The notes under the pieces are model-generated. The model searched no databases. It was not told where the DNA came from and saw only the letters and a list, made by a program, of their open reading frames with translations. A program made the position numbers and the translations under genes. Source: Taeniopygia guttata (taxonomy: Eukaryota > Chordata > Aves > Passeriformes > Estrildidae). From it: a DNA stretch of 64,000 nt. Location: positions 9,988,001 through 10,052,000 of the forward strand of contig NC_133026.1 of assembly GCF_048771995.1 (NCBI RefSeq), given 5' to 3'. Shown here one piece after another: positions 10,801 through 23,800 of the stretch (positions are counted from its first letter, which is position 1; every line of letters starts with the position of its first letter).

Positions 10801-13800
10801 CTAGAAATTGACTTCCAGAGCAACAAATGTATGAGCTGAGATCTAGTGGAAGAACTCAGAAGAAGGAGATGGACTCCAAGCCTCAGATAGCTGGGATGTT
10901 TAGAAATACTGGATTATAAAAAAAAATTGCTGGAAGTACCCACCAGCCTTAAAGTTGAATTGGTTTTATATTTAATTTATCAGTGCCTTCATGTTATCAC
11001 TTTGTAATGAGAAATCTGATTGCTCATCCAGCCCAGATGAACCATTGCTGGTGTGCCCTTGCTTTGGGTGTGCTAAAGGTGACCCTAAAGGAGAAGCCCA
11101 CAAATTACAAACCCCACTCTGTAACAATCCCCAAGGAATCTACATGCCCCAGCAAGTGTCTTAGGCAAAGAAGGTTTGAGAAGGAGCCTCCTCATGGATA
11201 CACAGCAGTGCTGGCACTGCCCTGAGCTCCAAGCAAGCCTTGAGCAGTGACATGTGCCTCACCAGGGCCGGGCTTTACTCTGCGCTCCTAAGGCAGGTGC
11301 AGCACTTCTCTTGGGATAGACGGAAAAGGCTCGCTGCTCCTGGAACACCAAGCTCTCTAGTGCTTTCCCACAGCTTCATCCCTTTCCACTTAGATACGTG
11401 CAAACTATCAAAGCAGCTTTTGGGTACAGAAGTCCATGTTTGGTAAGTTATTTTTAGTTATTCTATCTATTGAAACTCACCCAGAATCTAATCTACTGTA
11501 CCAGCAATGTAAGACGTGTTGTAAGAAGAGGTCAAGCATTGCATTTCTTCTCAGCTTGTATTTCAGAGCCTCATATTAAATTCTGCTGAAGGTTTTGGGG
11601 ATTTTACAATACCTTTATTTATTTGTGCCTATTAAAAAATTCCAAAGTAACTGCAACTATTTTATATGCTGTCTCTGCTGTCTTTCAAAATTAAGGCTCT
11701 TCTAGGGGCTTTGCTCTTGCTGACACCCAACCCAAGGTTATTCACATTCTATCAGAAAAGAATTAATGTATTTGATTTCAAGCACTTTCATATTTTGGCT
11801 TAAATAGTTATCACTCATTATTTTGTCAGTCTGTTGCACCCATTGCATTCAAGGCATAGCAATACCCAAGTAACTATGTTAGTGGGCAAAATCCATCAGA
11901 AAGTTTGATGCCTGACTTGAAGAACCCTATGGATCATAAAACTCAGCTACTCTAAAAGAATTATCAGCTTCTGAAATCACTTCAAAGTAATTTTCTGTTC
12001 CAAATTAGAGTGTATCTTTTCAGTCTAGTCAAGTAATTTAATTTACAGCCAAGTTATTATTTATGGCTCATCATTCATATATTATAAGCAGTTTGCTGCA
12101 AACTACATTTGTAATGTTGATAGGTACATTACATACATAATTTAAATAAATAAATTTTAAAAGAACATCCCTAATGGACTAGTTAACAATTACTGTGATG
12201 TCTTCAAAATATTGTCAAAAGCATAGGGATTGTCTCACAAGCTGTTTGCATTACAGCACATCATTCAATTTGCAATAGTAGCAATAGCATTGCTGCTATT
12301 GCTAGTTAAAAAATGCTTCTACACAGAATAAGATCATTAACAGCAGGAAGGAAAGGAAGGGGAAGTATTTTATCTAAGTTTCTTCAAGGATAGGCAGATA
12401 TATCCAAATACAAAAAGTTGCCCACGGAGGGTTTTAGAGTTCAGTGACATGTGTGTTGTCATATATATAAACTAAAATATTGCAGTGACATCATGGAATT
12501 CTTTGTCTTCCATCTGTCTGATAAACTTCTGACTATCATCTGAATAAAAGTTATTATGTTTTCAACTCCTAACTGCAGTGACAGCCCAGCCACCTTGCAA
12601 GGAGCTTCAGGAATGTCACTCACTGTATTTAATGCTTAAACACCATGGAGACAGCTGCCTCAAAAGACTCTTCCAGAACAGCACAGTCATCCCTGCTGAT
12701 TGAATCTGTCTTTCCAAGCGCTGAGTTGTGAGCCTGTGAAAATAATTAAGCACAGGTGTTTGAGCAATATGAATGTGCTGCTGTAATGGTATTTTTCACA
12801 CACCTGTGTGAATAAAATACCTACAAATAAGTAGAAAATAAGCATAAAATTCCACCAGTTTCCCTTCCTCTAGCTCTGCAGGAATGCAAGGGCTGAGACA
12901 AGGTGGGCACTGACAGATCAGGGCCTATGGGCTTGGCAGGATTCAGCTCTTTGTCTATTTTCTCAGCATATCAGTATTCTGGTATCTATTATTCTCTCAT
13001 CTGGGCAGCAGTTTTCTTTGTTCACACTCATAGTTTTGCCTCCTTGTTTTGTCTTTCATTTGAGATTTCACTCCCTTGTCCACCTTCTTGCACCAGCACA
13101 TTGTGTCACCATGCTGCCTGTCAGGCTGGTCCCAAACCTGGCAGTTTGTCTTTCCACAGCATCCTCCAACCACCCTCGCCATCAGTCTAAATGAGGCCAA
13201 CAACCCTCTAAGGTGTAATCTGCCCTCTCCTTCCATACAGCTACAGTGACTACAATCTATCCTCTCACCATTTTGGATCTTTCTTTTTTCTGTTCCCATT
13301 ACTTTGACATCAATGAAAATAAGTAGATGAAAAATTAAGTTGTCCAAAGACATAAAAAGTGTTCATGAGAATTTGGATGAGACAACATTTGTGAGGTAAA
13401 TGAGAAGTTGCCATTCTGATTTGCAAATGACACATGGAAAAATTATGGGTTTTTCACCTCAATGAAAAGCTAATATTTCAGCCTGGTGGTGAATTCCATA
13501 ATGAGCATTCAGCGCTTTTCCATCATCAACAATCCAGAATTTCCCAAATATTAGTCTGTTAGGGTTTTAAATACCTTTTTGCTTTTGCCCTCAGGTTACA
13601 GGTATTTAACTTTCAGGCATCCAAGCTCACAAGCTCCACAAGCCTCTCACTCTGCAAGTGAGAGAGATGTCCCTCCTCAGATCTGCTGATTTAAATGTGC
13701 CTCAAGCCTGAAACTTTATCTCTGGGCTAGCAGTGGTAGCAGCCTTTTGCATCTGGGGTGTGGAGCAAAGCTTGATCATGACTTTTGTTGGAAGTTCACA

Positions 13801-16800
13801 ATATATCCTGTTCATTCTCACCCAAGAAATGCCCAGCAGCACTGAGGGAAGGCTGGCATGGGCTGCTGCTCTGCTAGGGAAAAGCTCCTGCTGGGATACT
13901 TCAGCCTCAGCTGGAAAGGGGAAGTGATAGGTACCTCCTGCAGAACGCTGCTGCTGCCAGCTCAGGGCTGCAGCCTCAGGAGGTAAATACATTATGGATA
14001 GCACACAGATACCTTCAGGATCAAGGACTGGTTCCATAAAAGAGCACAGATAAAAAAGCCCTGTCTCTCAACTCTGAGTTTTTCTGTGTTTGCATTATTT
14101 CCATTTATAAAATGCTAATAAATAGTCGAAAGCATTGGAATAGCTGTAAAAAATGTGCCACCATCCAATGGCTTATAAGCAGTGCAGCTCTCCTGGAACT
14201 TTTTCCACTCAGCTTGCATGGAAGAACCCATGCAGACATCTTTGGATGGTGGACTATGCCAGCTTTGGCTGCACATCTGGGCTGCTGCAAAGGATAGGAG
14301 GTTTTGGGGGGCAGTGCTCTTTGCAGAAGGGGATAGAAACCTGTGGTACTAACTTGACCCCAGTTCCATGGCCATCATTTCTTGCGTGTCCCTGTAGAAT
14401 TTTCAGGGCCAAGAGACAGTCACAGGGATTTAATTTCACATTCCTTTGTCACTTTTGTTTGGGCTAAGGTGATCACTTCAACTTTCTATCCATAAGAAAG
14501 AGGAAAATCCATAATCAAAGAGCAAATGCACAGTCTTGACCAGGAGATGGACACTTACTGGTAATTGAAGCAGTCAAAGAATACTGATGTGAACTGATGG
14601 AAGTAAATATTCTAGTAAAAAACATAAGGAATAAGTTCAACTGGGGGGGAACATGACACTTATTATGAAAACCTGAGTCCTGACAGGCACTAACTAAAAT
14701 AAAATCAAAACTGGCACATGGCTATGTGCTTTGATCCAATTAACCACTTGACATAACAAGAGTCAGGAAAGCCTAATCATCAATCCTTCATTAAAATAAT
14801 TTGTGCTTCTATGTCCTAGCTAATAAGGTTCCTGGAAGGAAGAATTGCTGGTATTCAGTATGGGGACACCTGGAGTTGTGGGAAAGTGCTCACCATGGAT
14901 GGAGGGCAGCATCTCAGGCTCAGCTACTGCTGCGTGAGGGACAGTCTGTGCACGGGGGGGGCAGGAGAGAAGACAAGAAGGGACCATGGAGGCAGCTCAG
15001 AGGGAGCTGAGGAGCAGTTCCCAAGGTCAGGATGAAGAGTCCTGCAGAGGAATCAGAGCACCAGGCCTGGCTTACCCTGATACTCATAACCTGCTTTTAA
15101 CTTCAGCATTGCTAAAGAATGCTTTTATCCCTTATCTGCTCTCACAACACTCCTGTCTTTAGCTCCTGGGGCCAACACTGGTTCAACCATCAGAAAACAC
15201 CCAGGGAAGGACCTGCATGCAGGAAAACTCCCCTTGGATGGGTGTTTTCCTCCTCCCAGCCTCTGCAGGTGGAGCACAGGGGAAGAAGCAGCTTGTGCAG
15301 GCAGAGTGGGGCTGCTTCATGGCCTGGTTTCATACATGTGGCTTCCTTCACCTGTAATCCCAGACATGCAGGATTTGTGCTGCCTTTCTTTCTGATGACA
15401 GCTGCTCTTCCTTTGCACTTGCCTACCAAGTAACTGTGATTAAGAACCTTTTATCACCAAAAATCGTGTCATTGTCACAAATAACTGGAATAATGTAAAG
15501 CAATTAATTGTGCTGAAACCCACACTCTAAAATGTCTGAAGTAATTAAACATGTTGTTATAATGAAATTACCTCAAAGTATTTTCAATGCTATGCAAACT
15601 GATCTTGAGGAGGAAGGAAGCTGGTTGACAGTACTCATTAATGTTTATTATAGGATTTTCAAATGCTGGAGAATGGAGGTGTTTTGAGCTGGTGGAGGGG
15701 CCAGCATGATGCCTGCTGGCAGAGGAGCCATTCCCTGGGAATGGGTGGATGCCAGCTCCCCGTGGTGCCTCCTGCAGTGACTTTGCTTGGATTATTGCCA
15801 TCTCTTTCTGTTTCAGCAAGAGCACTGAGTGCAATTCTGGAGCAGCTGCTGACAACAGAGACAGCAGAACATGTTTGCAATTCAGTACTTAAAACAGCTA
15901 TCTTAATGACCTTGAAACTGAGAAATAAGTGATAAATTGGAGAAAGACAGAAAAAAGCATTTTTCTTATGTTTGGTTTAGAAGAAGCAGTGGGCAGGTAA
16001 AACCAGGTGGGAATTTCGAAAGCATTTCAGTGAATTTTGTGCCATTTAAAAGGTGCCACCAATACTTAGAAGATCATGAGAGGTGTCAAGTTGCCAACAG
16101 TAACCTGACAGTGACATTTTCTATTGGACCTGCACAACTCACTCTTTCTGGTTTCTCCTAGAGTTTCACTTTGAAAGCTTTTAATTGAACTTACTTTTGC
16201 ACATCCAGTGTTGCTGTGTGATGCCTTGGCTGCACCTGTTTCATGATTAAAGCTGTCTGGCACTTGGAACAAAAAGTTTAGAGCTGCAAGTTTGCTAAGA
16301 GGAGTCGCAGGGATTGTGGTGTCCACTGACATCGCAAAGCACCAGTGACCCAAAGCTCAGTGGGAGGAATCATGCATCCCACAGCCTTCTGCAAAGCCAA
16401 GTCATGCTAAAATATGGAAAAAAAGCAACCCAGTAACTAATTTCTGCTGTCACTTAGGACAGTTCTGAGATTTGCTCTCCTTTACCCACATTATCCCTGC
16501 ACCAGCCTTTTGTACTCACATGTCAGATGCTGAGGGGTACAGGACTTTCCTCTGAGCATCATAACCAGGGGGAGAAACTGCGTGGCAAGATGAACCAAAT
16601 CCCAGAGAATGGTGCCTATTATATGGGCTGTGCCTGAAGATATCACTATAAATAAGGGAGGAAATGCATGCAAAAGCAGTAATAATCTTAAATAAACTGT
16701 AATATTCTAAAATATACACCTGGAGTAGATCCACTGTCAGGTGGAACAAAGCATAAAGACTTGTAGAGCAGGTAAATGCTGATCCCATTAAGTCAAGCAA

Positions 16801-19800
16801 GGAAGGAAAGAGGTGTCTTTCCACATCTCTTTTAAGACAGAATAAATAGTTCCCTCATGTCTCCACGATGACTATCAAAAGTTCTTGTGCCTTCTGCCTC
16901 AGAAGGGTGAAATCAGAGTGTCTCCTCCAGAGGCCAGGTTGCATCTGTGAAAGTATGGGCAACATTTTAATAACAAATTACATTTCTTTTCATTTTTCAA
17001 TACCCTCCTGGAAACCAAAAAGCCAAGATTATACACAGAAGAAAGAGGATGTGTTCCTAACTTGACAAAATGCTACTTGACATCTTCAGAGAGGCTGGAA
17101 AGTGGAGCTGATAAGAGTCTCTTTAAGTGAACCTCAACATAGAGGGAGCAACCACAGGAAGGACTTTTTCAGTTTTCATACAAATGCAGCAAAACAAGTG
17201 CTGGTAAGTAGTGTTGAAAAGACCTCTGAAATGCATGGGTACAATTTGAAGTAAATTCCAGATATTTCCATCAGCATCATGGGAGATTTCCAGCTGTGAG
17301 GTTGTGATTTGGTTTGTTTCTCTGAAACTTCTGCCCGAGGGACAGAGGACGGTGAGGGGCACGACCTGACCTGGTGACTGCTCAAGGGGAAGGAGCTCTG
17401 GAACTGAGCACAGGAAAGGAGCTCCCTTTTAGAGTGTGGCTAAAGTCAGCTAATCTGACTTCTCACACCCAAATCCTCCTCTGCTAGGCTAATCATGGGC
17501 TCCTAATTCAGGCCCATTGAAACTCAGGAATGTTTTTTCCTTTGGGGAAGTGGGGTTAAGTGGAGTGAGTAACCTCTGCTTGCACGTACACAATTTGCTG
17601 CCAGCGAGAGTGGCCTTTGCTTGTCTCTGGGAATAGCACTTGTTGATAGCCTGAAGTCATAAATGCACTTATTTTGCATGTCACCACCACCCCTCTTGGC
17701 CATGATAGTGCTGCACTCTGTATCACACAGAGCTGCTGCGTGATGCTCTGCTGAGTGCTGAAATTCCTCCCTCTGCAAAAATAACACACAGGTCAGCCCA
17801 CTTGTTTTCAGCTCACAGCTTTTCACCACCCTGCAGTACAAGCTGTAGTAAAGTATCATTTAAATGTCTTTTGACACTTCCTGCTAGGAGCACAGCATGG
17901 TGCCTCTGCTTGTTGCTGGTGTTTGAACTTCTGTAAATTGTCTTCCTCCACAGACCGGCAGGAGCTGGGAACTGTCCCGGATCCTGTGTGCCTGTGGCAG
18001 AATAGAACAGCCCAAAGACACCAGCAAAAGTTCAGATCCCTTTTGGAGACTGGTCATATGGTATGAGAAAGAAAAACTAGGTGAGCTCAACATGAATTAT
18101 TAAGGATGAACTCACTGCAGACTCAGGGAGTGAAGTTATGCTGCCTTTGTTTTTTGTGGCTGCTCTCTGTACAATTTGCACAGAGATAATTTCAAGTGGG
18201 TTTTTTTGGGGTTGTTTTTGTTTTGCTTTTTTTTGTTTGTTTTTTTTTGTACTTGGTAACATCACTGATCATTGTTGCTAGTTGAAATATAAAATGAATC
18301 TTGAATATCTGTACATAAGTGTTTGCTTTAACTGTCAGTGCCTGGCTCTATAAAACCCTTCAATTACTTTTTGAAAGTACAGTATATTAGTGTATGCAAA
18401 AATTGGTTTGGGTAAAAACAAGGGAAAACACATTTTTCTCTAGCTCCTTCTGAGTCCTCAGAGCCAAGTTAGCCCCCTTTGACATTAATTTAACTTAGGA
18501 TCACCAAACCCTTGATGAGCTCAGGCTTTGTTGGTTGAGGGTGAATTTCAGAATTCCCTTGAAAGCAAATATGAGCTGCTGTGCCTGGCTGAACCATTGC
18601 TTGGTCTCTATTAAAGAACAAAATCTCAACCAGATCTCTGAGTCTCTTCTAGGTGGCTTTAGGCCTTTTCTCTGCTCAAGAGAGAGTAACTGCTCTTGTA
18701 CACTGGTCACCACTCACACACATCCTGCTTGCAGAATAGAAACCCCTGAAAGATCCAACCTCCCATTTTAGCTGCATTTCCCTGCCTGGAGCTCTCTGAC
18801 CTCTGGCAGAGAGGAGCCTGAATGTGAACCAGCTCATACTTTGCATGGACAGTGAGGAGGGCAGAGTCTTGGTGCAAAATTGGCTGTGCCTCACCATGAC
18901 AGAACAGACCAGTTTTCTTTGTATAGTTTTGCATATGCTAAAGTCAGCTGATAAGCCTCCTCTCTTTATCTCACTGTTCATAGCCATGGTGGAAGTTTGT
19001 GTGGACTGTTCCCAGGAGAAACAATACTGTCACAGATGGGCCAGAGGGTTCAAAGCAAAGGAGCTCAGATAAAAAATCAGTCTAAGCATCTTCTTCTTGT
19101 CAAATGAGTATGAGAAGATAAAAATCTGAGTATTCGGACAGCCCTTGCATCAGAACAAGTCACGCTGCATGTGCAGACAGCAAAGCAAATTTTGCCTTCT
19201 GGAGTTAATTGATTACTGAATCTGGGGCTGTCCCAGAGGTGGCATAAGGTAACTCATTTCACTCTGCAGTTAAGGTAAGTAAAAGGCAAGTGTTGGCTCA
19301 GCGGCTCTGTGGAGATGGATAGAGACCCAAGCAGAAGTAGCTCAGTTTCTGATGGTTACAGAACATCCCAGAGAATAATGAAGGGAAGTCAAGCAGAGAA
19401 ATATGAAACAGTTGGGTGTGCAAATTTGACAACTTTTCCTCCTACTGATTCAGTTGCTGTTACAGTAAAGAGATGGGAAGGCTAGCTCAAATTTTGTTGT
19501 ATGAGTTTACATATTTTCTGGAAGTCACAGGTTTTGATTAAGAACCAGGTGACCTCATAACTCATATGTGTCTTGCAATATCTTTCTCTAGAACAATTTT
19601 TTCCAGTATTTTATAATTCAAAAGTGTAACCACTTCTAAAATGAAAAATCCTTTCTACACTATTCTTTTTGTTTGGCTACTTTAAAAATACCAACAACAT
19701 TTTCCTATTAACTTGGCTCAGTTTCCGCTCACCTTATTTTGTTCCACTATTGACGTATCTTCTACAGGCCTGGATGGTTATTTTTATATGCCAAACTGCT

Positions 19801-20700
19801 GTTTACAATTTTATCTTTACTTGTTATGTTGGATTTAATGTATTTCTATTTGGTAATTTCCATCATCAAGACACTATTTTGCCAAGCTGACCTTTGCATA
19901 TTTATTATAGCTAATTATAAAAATAGCATCTCCTACCTTGTAAAGAGTCTGTACCTCAAATTATTAGAACAGAAATTCATAAATAACATGTGGGAAACCT
20001 TTTGATATAGCTCTCGTTAAATTATCTGTAGTAAAAATAGTGGAGGTAGACTTTAAAAAAAGTTATTCAAGAGAATAATGCAGTGGCTATGAATGTATTA
20101 ATAAACAACAGTAAGTAATGGAAAGTTAGAATAATTGAGGTTTACATCACTACGTGCAGACACACCAGTTTAAACAGAAGTCAAGAGCTCAAACAGAGCA
20201 TAAAAGAAAGACAATAGAAAGTTTAAAAGTAAAAAGGAATCAGTAAAACATACCCAGGAATGCTGAAAGAAAATGTTAGTCTTTTGAGCATCTCACAGCA
20301 TCTTGAGGAGCCTTAGAGAAGAAAACATGCTTTTCAAATATTCGTTTTTAATGCATGCTGAGGAGGATGAAGAGAAGTTTGTAGGTACTTTGCCTGAGTG
20401 CTACTGAAGGGAATACATGGTTTGTGATGACAGATTCTTAGGAAGGTTTAAGAGAGTGAGAAAGTCAGTGAGGTAAATACCACAGTATTCCTTTAGTTTC
20501 CAAACCAATTTGATCAAGCTGCTCATTTTGGAAACCCCACTCGTTTTCAAACTCTGGGACATCAGGAATTGGTAAGAAAGGAAAATGGTGGGTGAAATCC
20601 TGAAAAGACTGCTAGGTAGAGAATTAAAGGCCAGTAGCATAATTAGCTCCAGGCAGCTCCAGCTCAGTTTTGTATTGAAAACTGACCAAAATAATGTATA
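4801..20700. other. Intergenic, no gene recognised
   Basis: About 16 kb downstream of DYNC2I1. It is AT-rich to about 11 kb, then alternates with GC-richer patches (around 11.0-11.4, 12.9-13.3, 13.7-14.5, 14.8-15.4 and 17.3-18.1 kb). Open frames are short, overlap on both strands and lack family motifs. Seen: an (AT)n run at about 10543-10560 and a small hairpin at 12280-12303. I see no CR1 or LTR. An unannotated lncRNA or enhancers cannot be excluded from sequence alone. Confidence 0.6.
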
Positions 20701-20755
20701 TCCAGTGATGGAAACGGCCTTTGTCTTGGACTGTGTCACAGGTAAGGCAGGCAGG

Positions 20756-20828
20756 AGTGTGGAGGTGGCAGGTGTGTGGTGGTGGCAGGAGTGTGGTGGT
20801 GGCAGGAGTGTGGAGGTGGCAGATGTGG
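20756..20828 (+). repeat. 17-bp minisatellite, about 4.3 units
   Basis: Unit AGTGTGGAGGTGGCAGG starts at 20756, 20773, 20790 and 20807, with the fourth unit followed by a partial one. Units differ by an A/T change at the GGAGG/GGTGG position and by the first base. Because 17 is not divisible by three and the unit lacks stop codons, several frames stay open across it. Confidence 0.92.
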
Positions 20829-23800
20829 TACCTGATGTGGTTCCTGGTGTCACTCCTTCAGTGTTTGCTGTGTGTGGGGTGGGTGAGATCCAGGCTGGGC
20901 CATTGGCAGGGCTGACTCTGCAGTGGAGAGCTGCAGGAGCAAGGAAACGAGAGGGGGTGAGAGAAGTGTATAAACCTGCACAGGGCTGCTCTGCCATTTT
21001 AATGAGCATATTAAGGGCAAGTAAGGGAACTAAGGAGGATCTCCAGGGACTTTTAGCTCCCACTGACTTTCTGAAATTATTCCAAATGCAGCCACTGCCA
21101 ACAAAGATTGGCAGCTTGGTTATATTCCAAACAAGGACCTGAAGGTATGGTGCACAAGCCCAGTATGCCTTATATGAAACAGTGAAAATAGTTCACAGCT
21201 GTCATGTCTGGTCAGATGAGCTTTTACAGACTGCAGACAGTCAGACTATTAATTTAGTTTAAAACAAGGTTGTGTTGCCACAGACGAAAATGATGGAATT
21301 GTTGCAGACAGTTTGCAGTTAAATGTTTATATTTTCTTATTTTTTTTCCTCTAGTGCTTCTCATTTTTCTAGAATATTAAGTGAAATATCCAGGGCAAAT
21401 TGCTGTACTATAGCAACAACACTGTGAAATAAATTGAGCTGTTTAAAGGGAATGTAAATATAGAGTGACTTGCACTAAAAAATAAAATTATTTCAAATTG
21501 CCATTAACTATTTCTATGCCAATTCTCACTAAGCAAAGCAAACCTGTCATTGATTGACCTGCTTCCAGTAATACAGCAGCACTTTATACATTACTATTTA
21601 AAAGACAATTCAAAAAATATTTGTCCTTTTTCTCTGTTTTCTTACTATTCCCATCCAGCAAGACACTTCCAATGGCATCAGTTTGGGTGGTGCCATTTGG
21701 CTCCTGCAGAGGAAAAAATTGACCAGTTTTTCTGTTATGCTGGCTACCATTTAATCCTGATTTATTTTCTACCCTAAGTCCTGACAGCATCTTTCAAGTT
21801 TTGTGGCCTTGCAAAGACAAATTGAAATGCAACTTGTCTGCATTTGAATACCTGCATGTCTCCCACTGAGTGGTTGGGCTCCTGTCCTGACTAACTTCAC
21901 TGGGTGGCAAGGGAGGGTTACACATGCCACAGCTGGGGCTGGAGTGACATCTGGTCTAACAGAGCAATAAGAAATATCTAGTGCTTATGTCCTCCCAAAG
22001 ATTAATTACTCTTGAAGATGGGAATAGAAAGTTTCCAATTATTTGAATTTGTACCTGGACCAAGAGGTGTAGCCTTCCCTTTCTGTGCTAGCACTTATTC
22101 TCTGCAGCTGCCTGAAAGAGAAAAAACATTTAGCTTGAGATGGATGATAGTACAAAGGAAATTTTTGTTTCCATTTAGGTATAGAAATTGTGCTCTAGTG
22201 CTGAGACTTTGAAATGCACAGGAGGCTGATGTGCAGTAGGACAGAAACCATCTCCAGCTGTGGAATTGGCCAAAGTCATGAAATAGGAAGTGCTTGTTTT
22301 AAAGTGTGCGAGACGCTGTCCTGGCTCGCAGCACAAATTATGCATCTTCCCCTCCCTGCAGGCCTGCACTGTGTGTCCATGGCTGAACACAGAGTTCTTG
22401 GCCACAGTGTCTGGATAACAAAGGAAATGGAAGATTTTCTACTGGGCAGAGCAGTCATTTCTCACTGAGCCTTGTCCCTAATGACATGGAGTGTTCTCTA
22501 GAGATGGATGCTGCTCCTTTGCTGAGAAAGGAGCACTGTCTAAAAGCCATCACTGCTGCACTTCTGACAGCCTCCCAGGTAATTATCACCTTGGTAGGTG
22601 GAAGGGAAACACAATTCAAAACACTTGAGGATAACTCAGTGTCTAAAAAAAAATTCTTTAATGCTTTCTCATTCCAAACTGCACTATCTTATTGCCATTA
22701 TGGTCAAACTCACTCAGACCAAACTCTCTGCTCCTCTTCCTCTCCCACAGAAAAACACCATTGGTTAAATTTGTATCCAGACCTGGTATAAAGCCCAGTC
22801 CCCTTTAACATTCACAATTTAGAAATTAGTACTTAATATTACTTGAAACAACAGTAAATGCTGCCCAAGGGAGGAATTTTTCACTGCAGAACCTGCTGAC
22901 TTGACGATTACTGTGAAATGCAATTATAATGAGCAAGAGACAGCAAAGGCATGGAGTGACTTCAGGGACAGGAGAAGCCAATGGATGAGTTGGTTGTCCT
23001 GACTGGCTGAGCTCCGTCTTTGGAGAGAAACCCTCAAAACCAAGGGAGGCAAACAAAAAGACAAAATATGTTTGTCCTTGGCACCTGGCTATGGAGCAGT
23101 GTCCTCTGGAAAAGTGCCAGGGAAGCATAGCACACCTTCAGGTGTCATGGGAGGTACATGACATGTATGTTACAGCCAAGAGCAAGCTGTAAATATAAGA
23201 ATAGAGAGCAGCCATTAACAAGGCACGGGCCAATTTAGTTTAAATTAGAGAACAGTCAAACTATGGCAGTGATACAGATCATATTCCTATAAAACACAAA
23301 CCTATCTCTGACCCTTACAGAGCTGCCCCTTTATATTTCATTGGCACAAAAGTTACTAACTGCAAAATACTGCTTGGCCCTCATAAAACTGTACTCAGGT
23401 TTTGAGTGCTTTATTTATGGGATAAGTGGTGTGATGACATTTTAAATGCTTTCTCTCTGAATGGGGATAATGATCTAATGATTATTTAAGTGATTTTCTC
23501 AAAGAGTCCTGCACTGTAGAAACTGAAATATATGAGAAGTATTGCCATGCAAATGTCAGTGAAAGTAATTAAGCAGTGAGAAATTTAAGAAGGTATAATT
23601 TGTTTCATTTTCCCCTCTTCTGTGGAGATTTTAAAAATGAGCAGAACTAAAATGTCTTGGGAAATATTATGGGATAATAATATGGCATGATTTAAGGAAG
23701 GTTTTCCATCTCCATTGCAGTTGGTACTTGATATTTCAGTAAAAAATTCAGAATTAAGTAAAAATGAACTGTACACTGGATCCCTAAAGTTATTTAATGG

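Noticed and set aside
20401-21142. Overlapping long frames on both strands (220 and 185 codons)
   Set aside because: Both cross the 17-bp minisatellite, which has no stops in any frame; composition is low-complexity (His/Thr/Pro or Val/Trp/Gly repeats) and no domain is visible.
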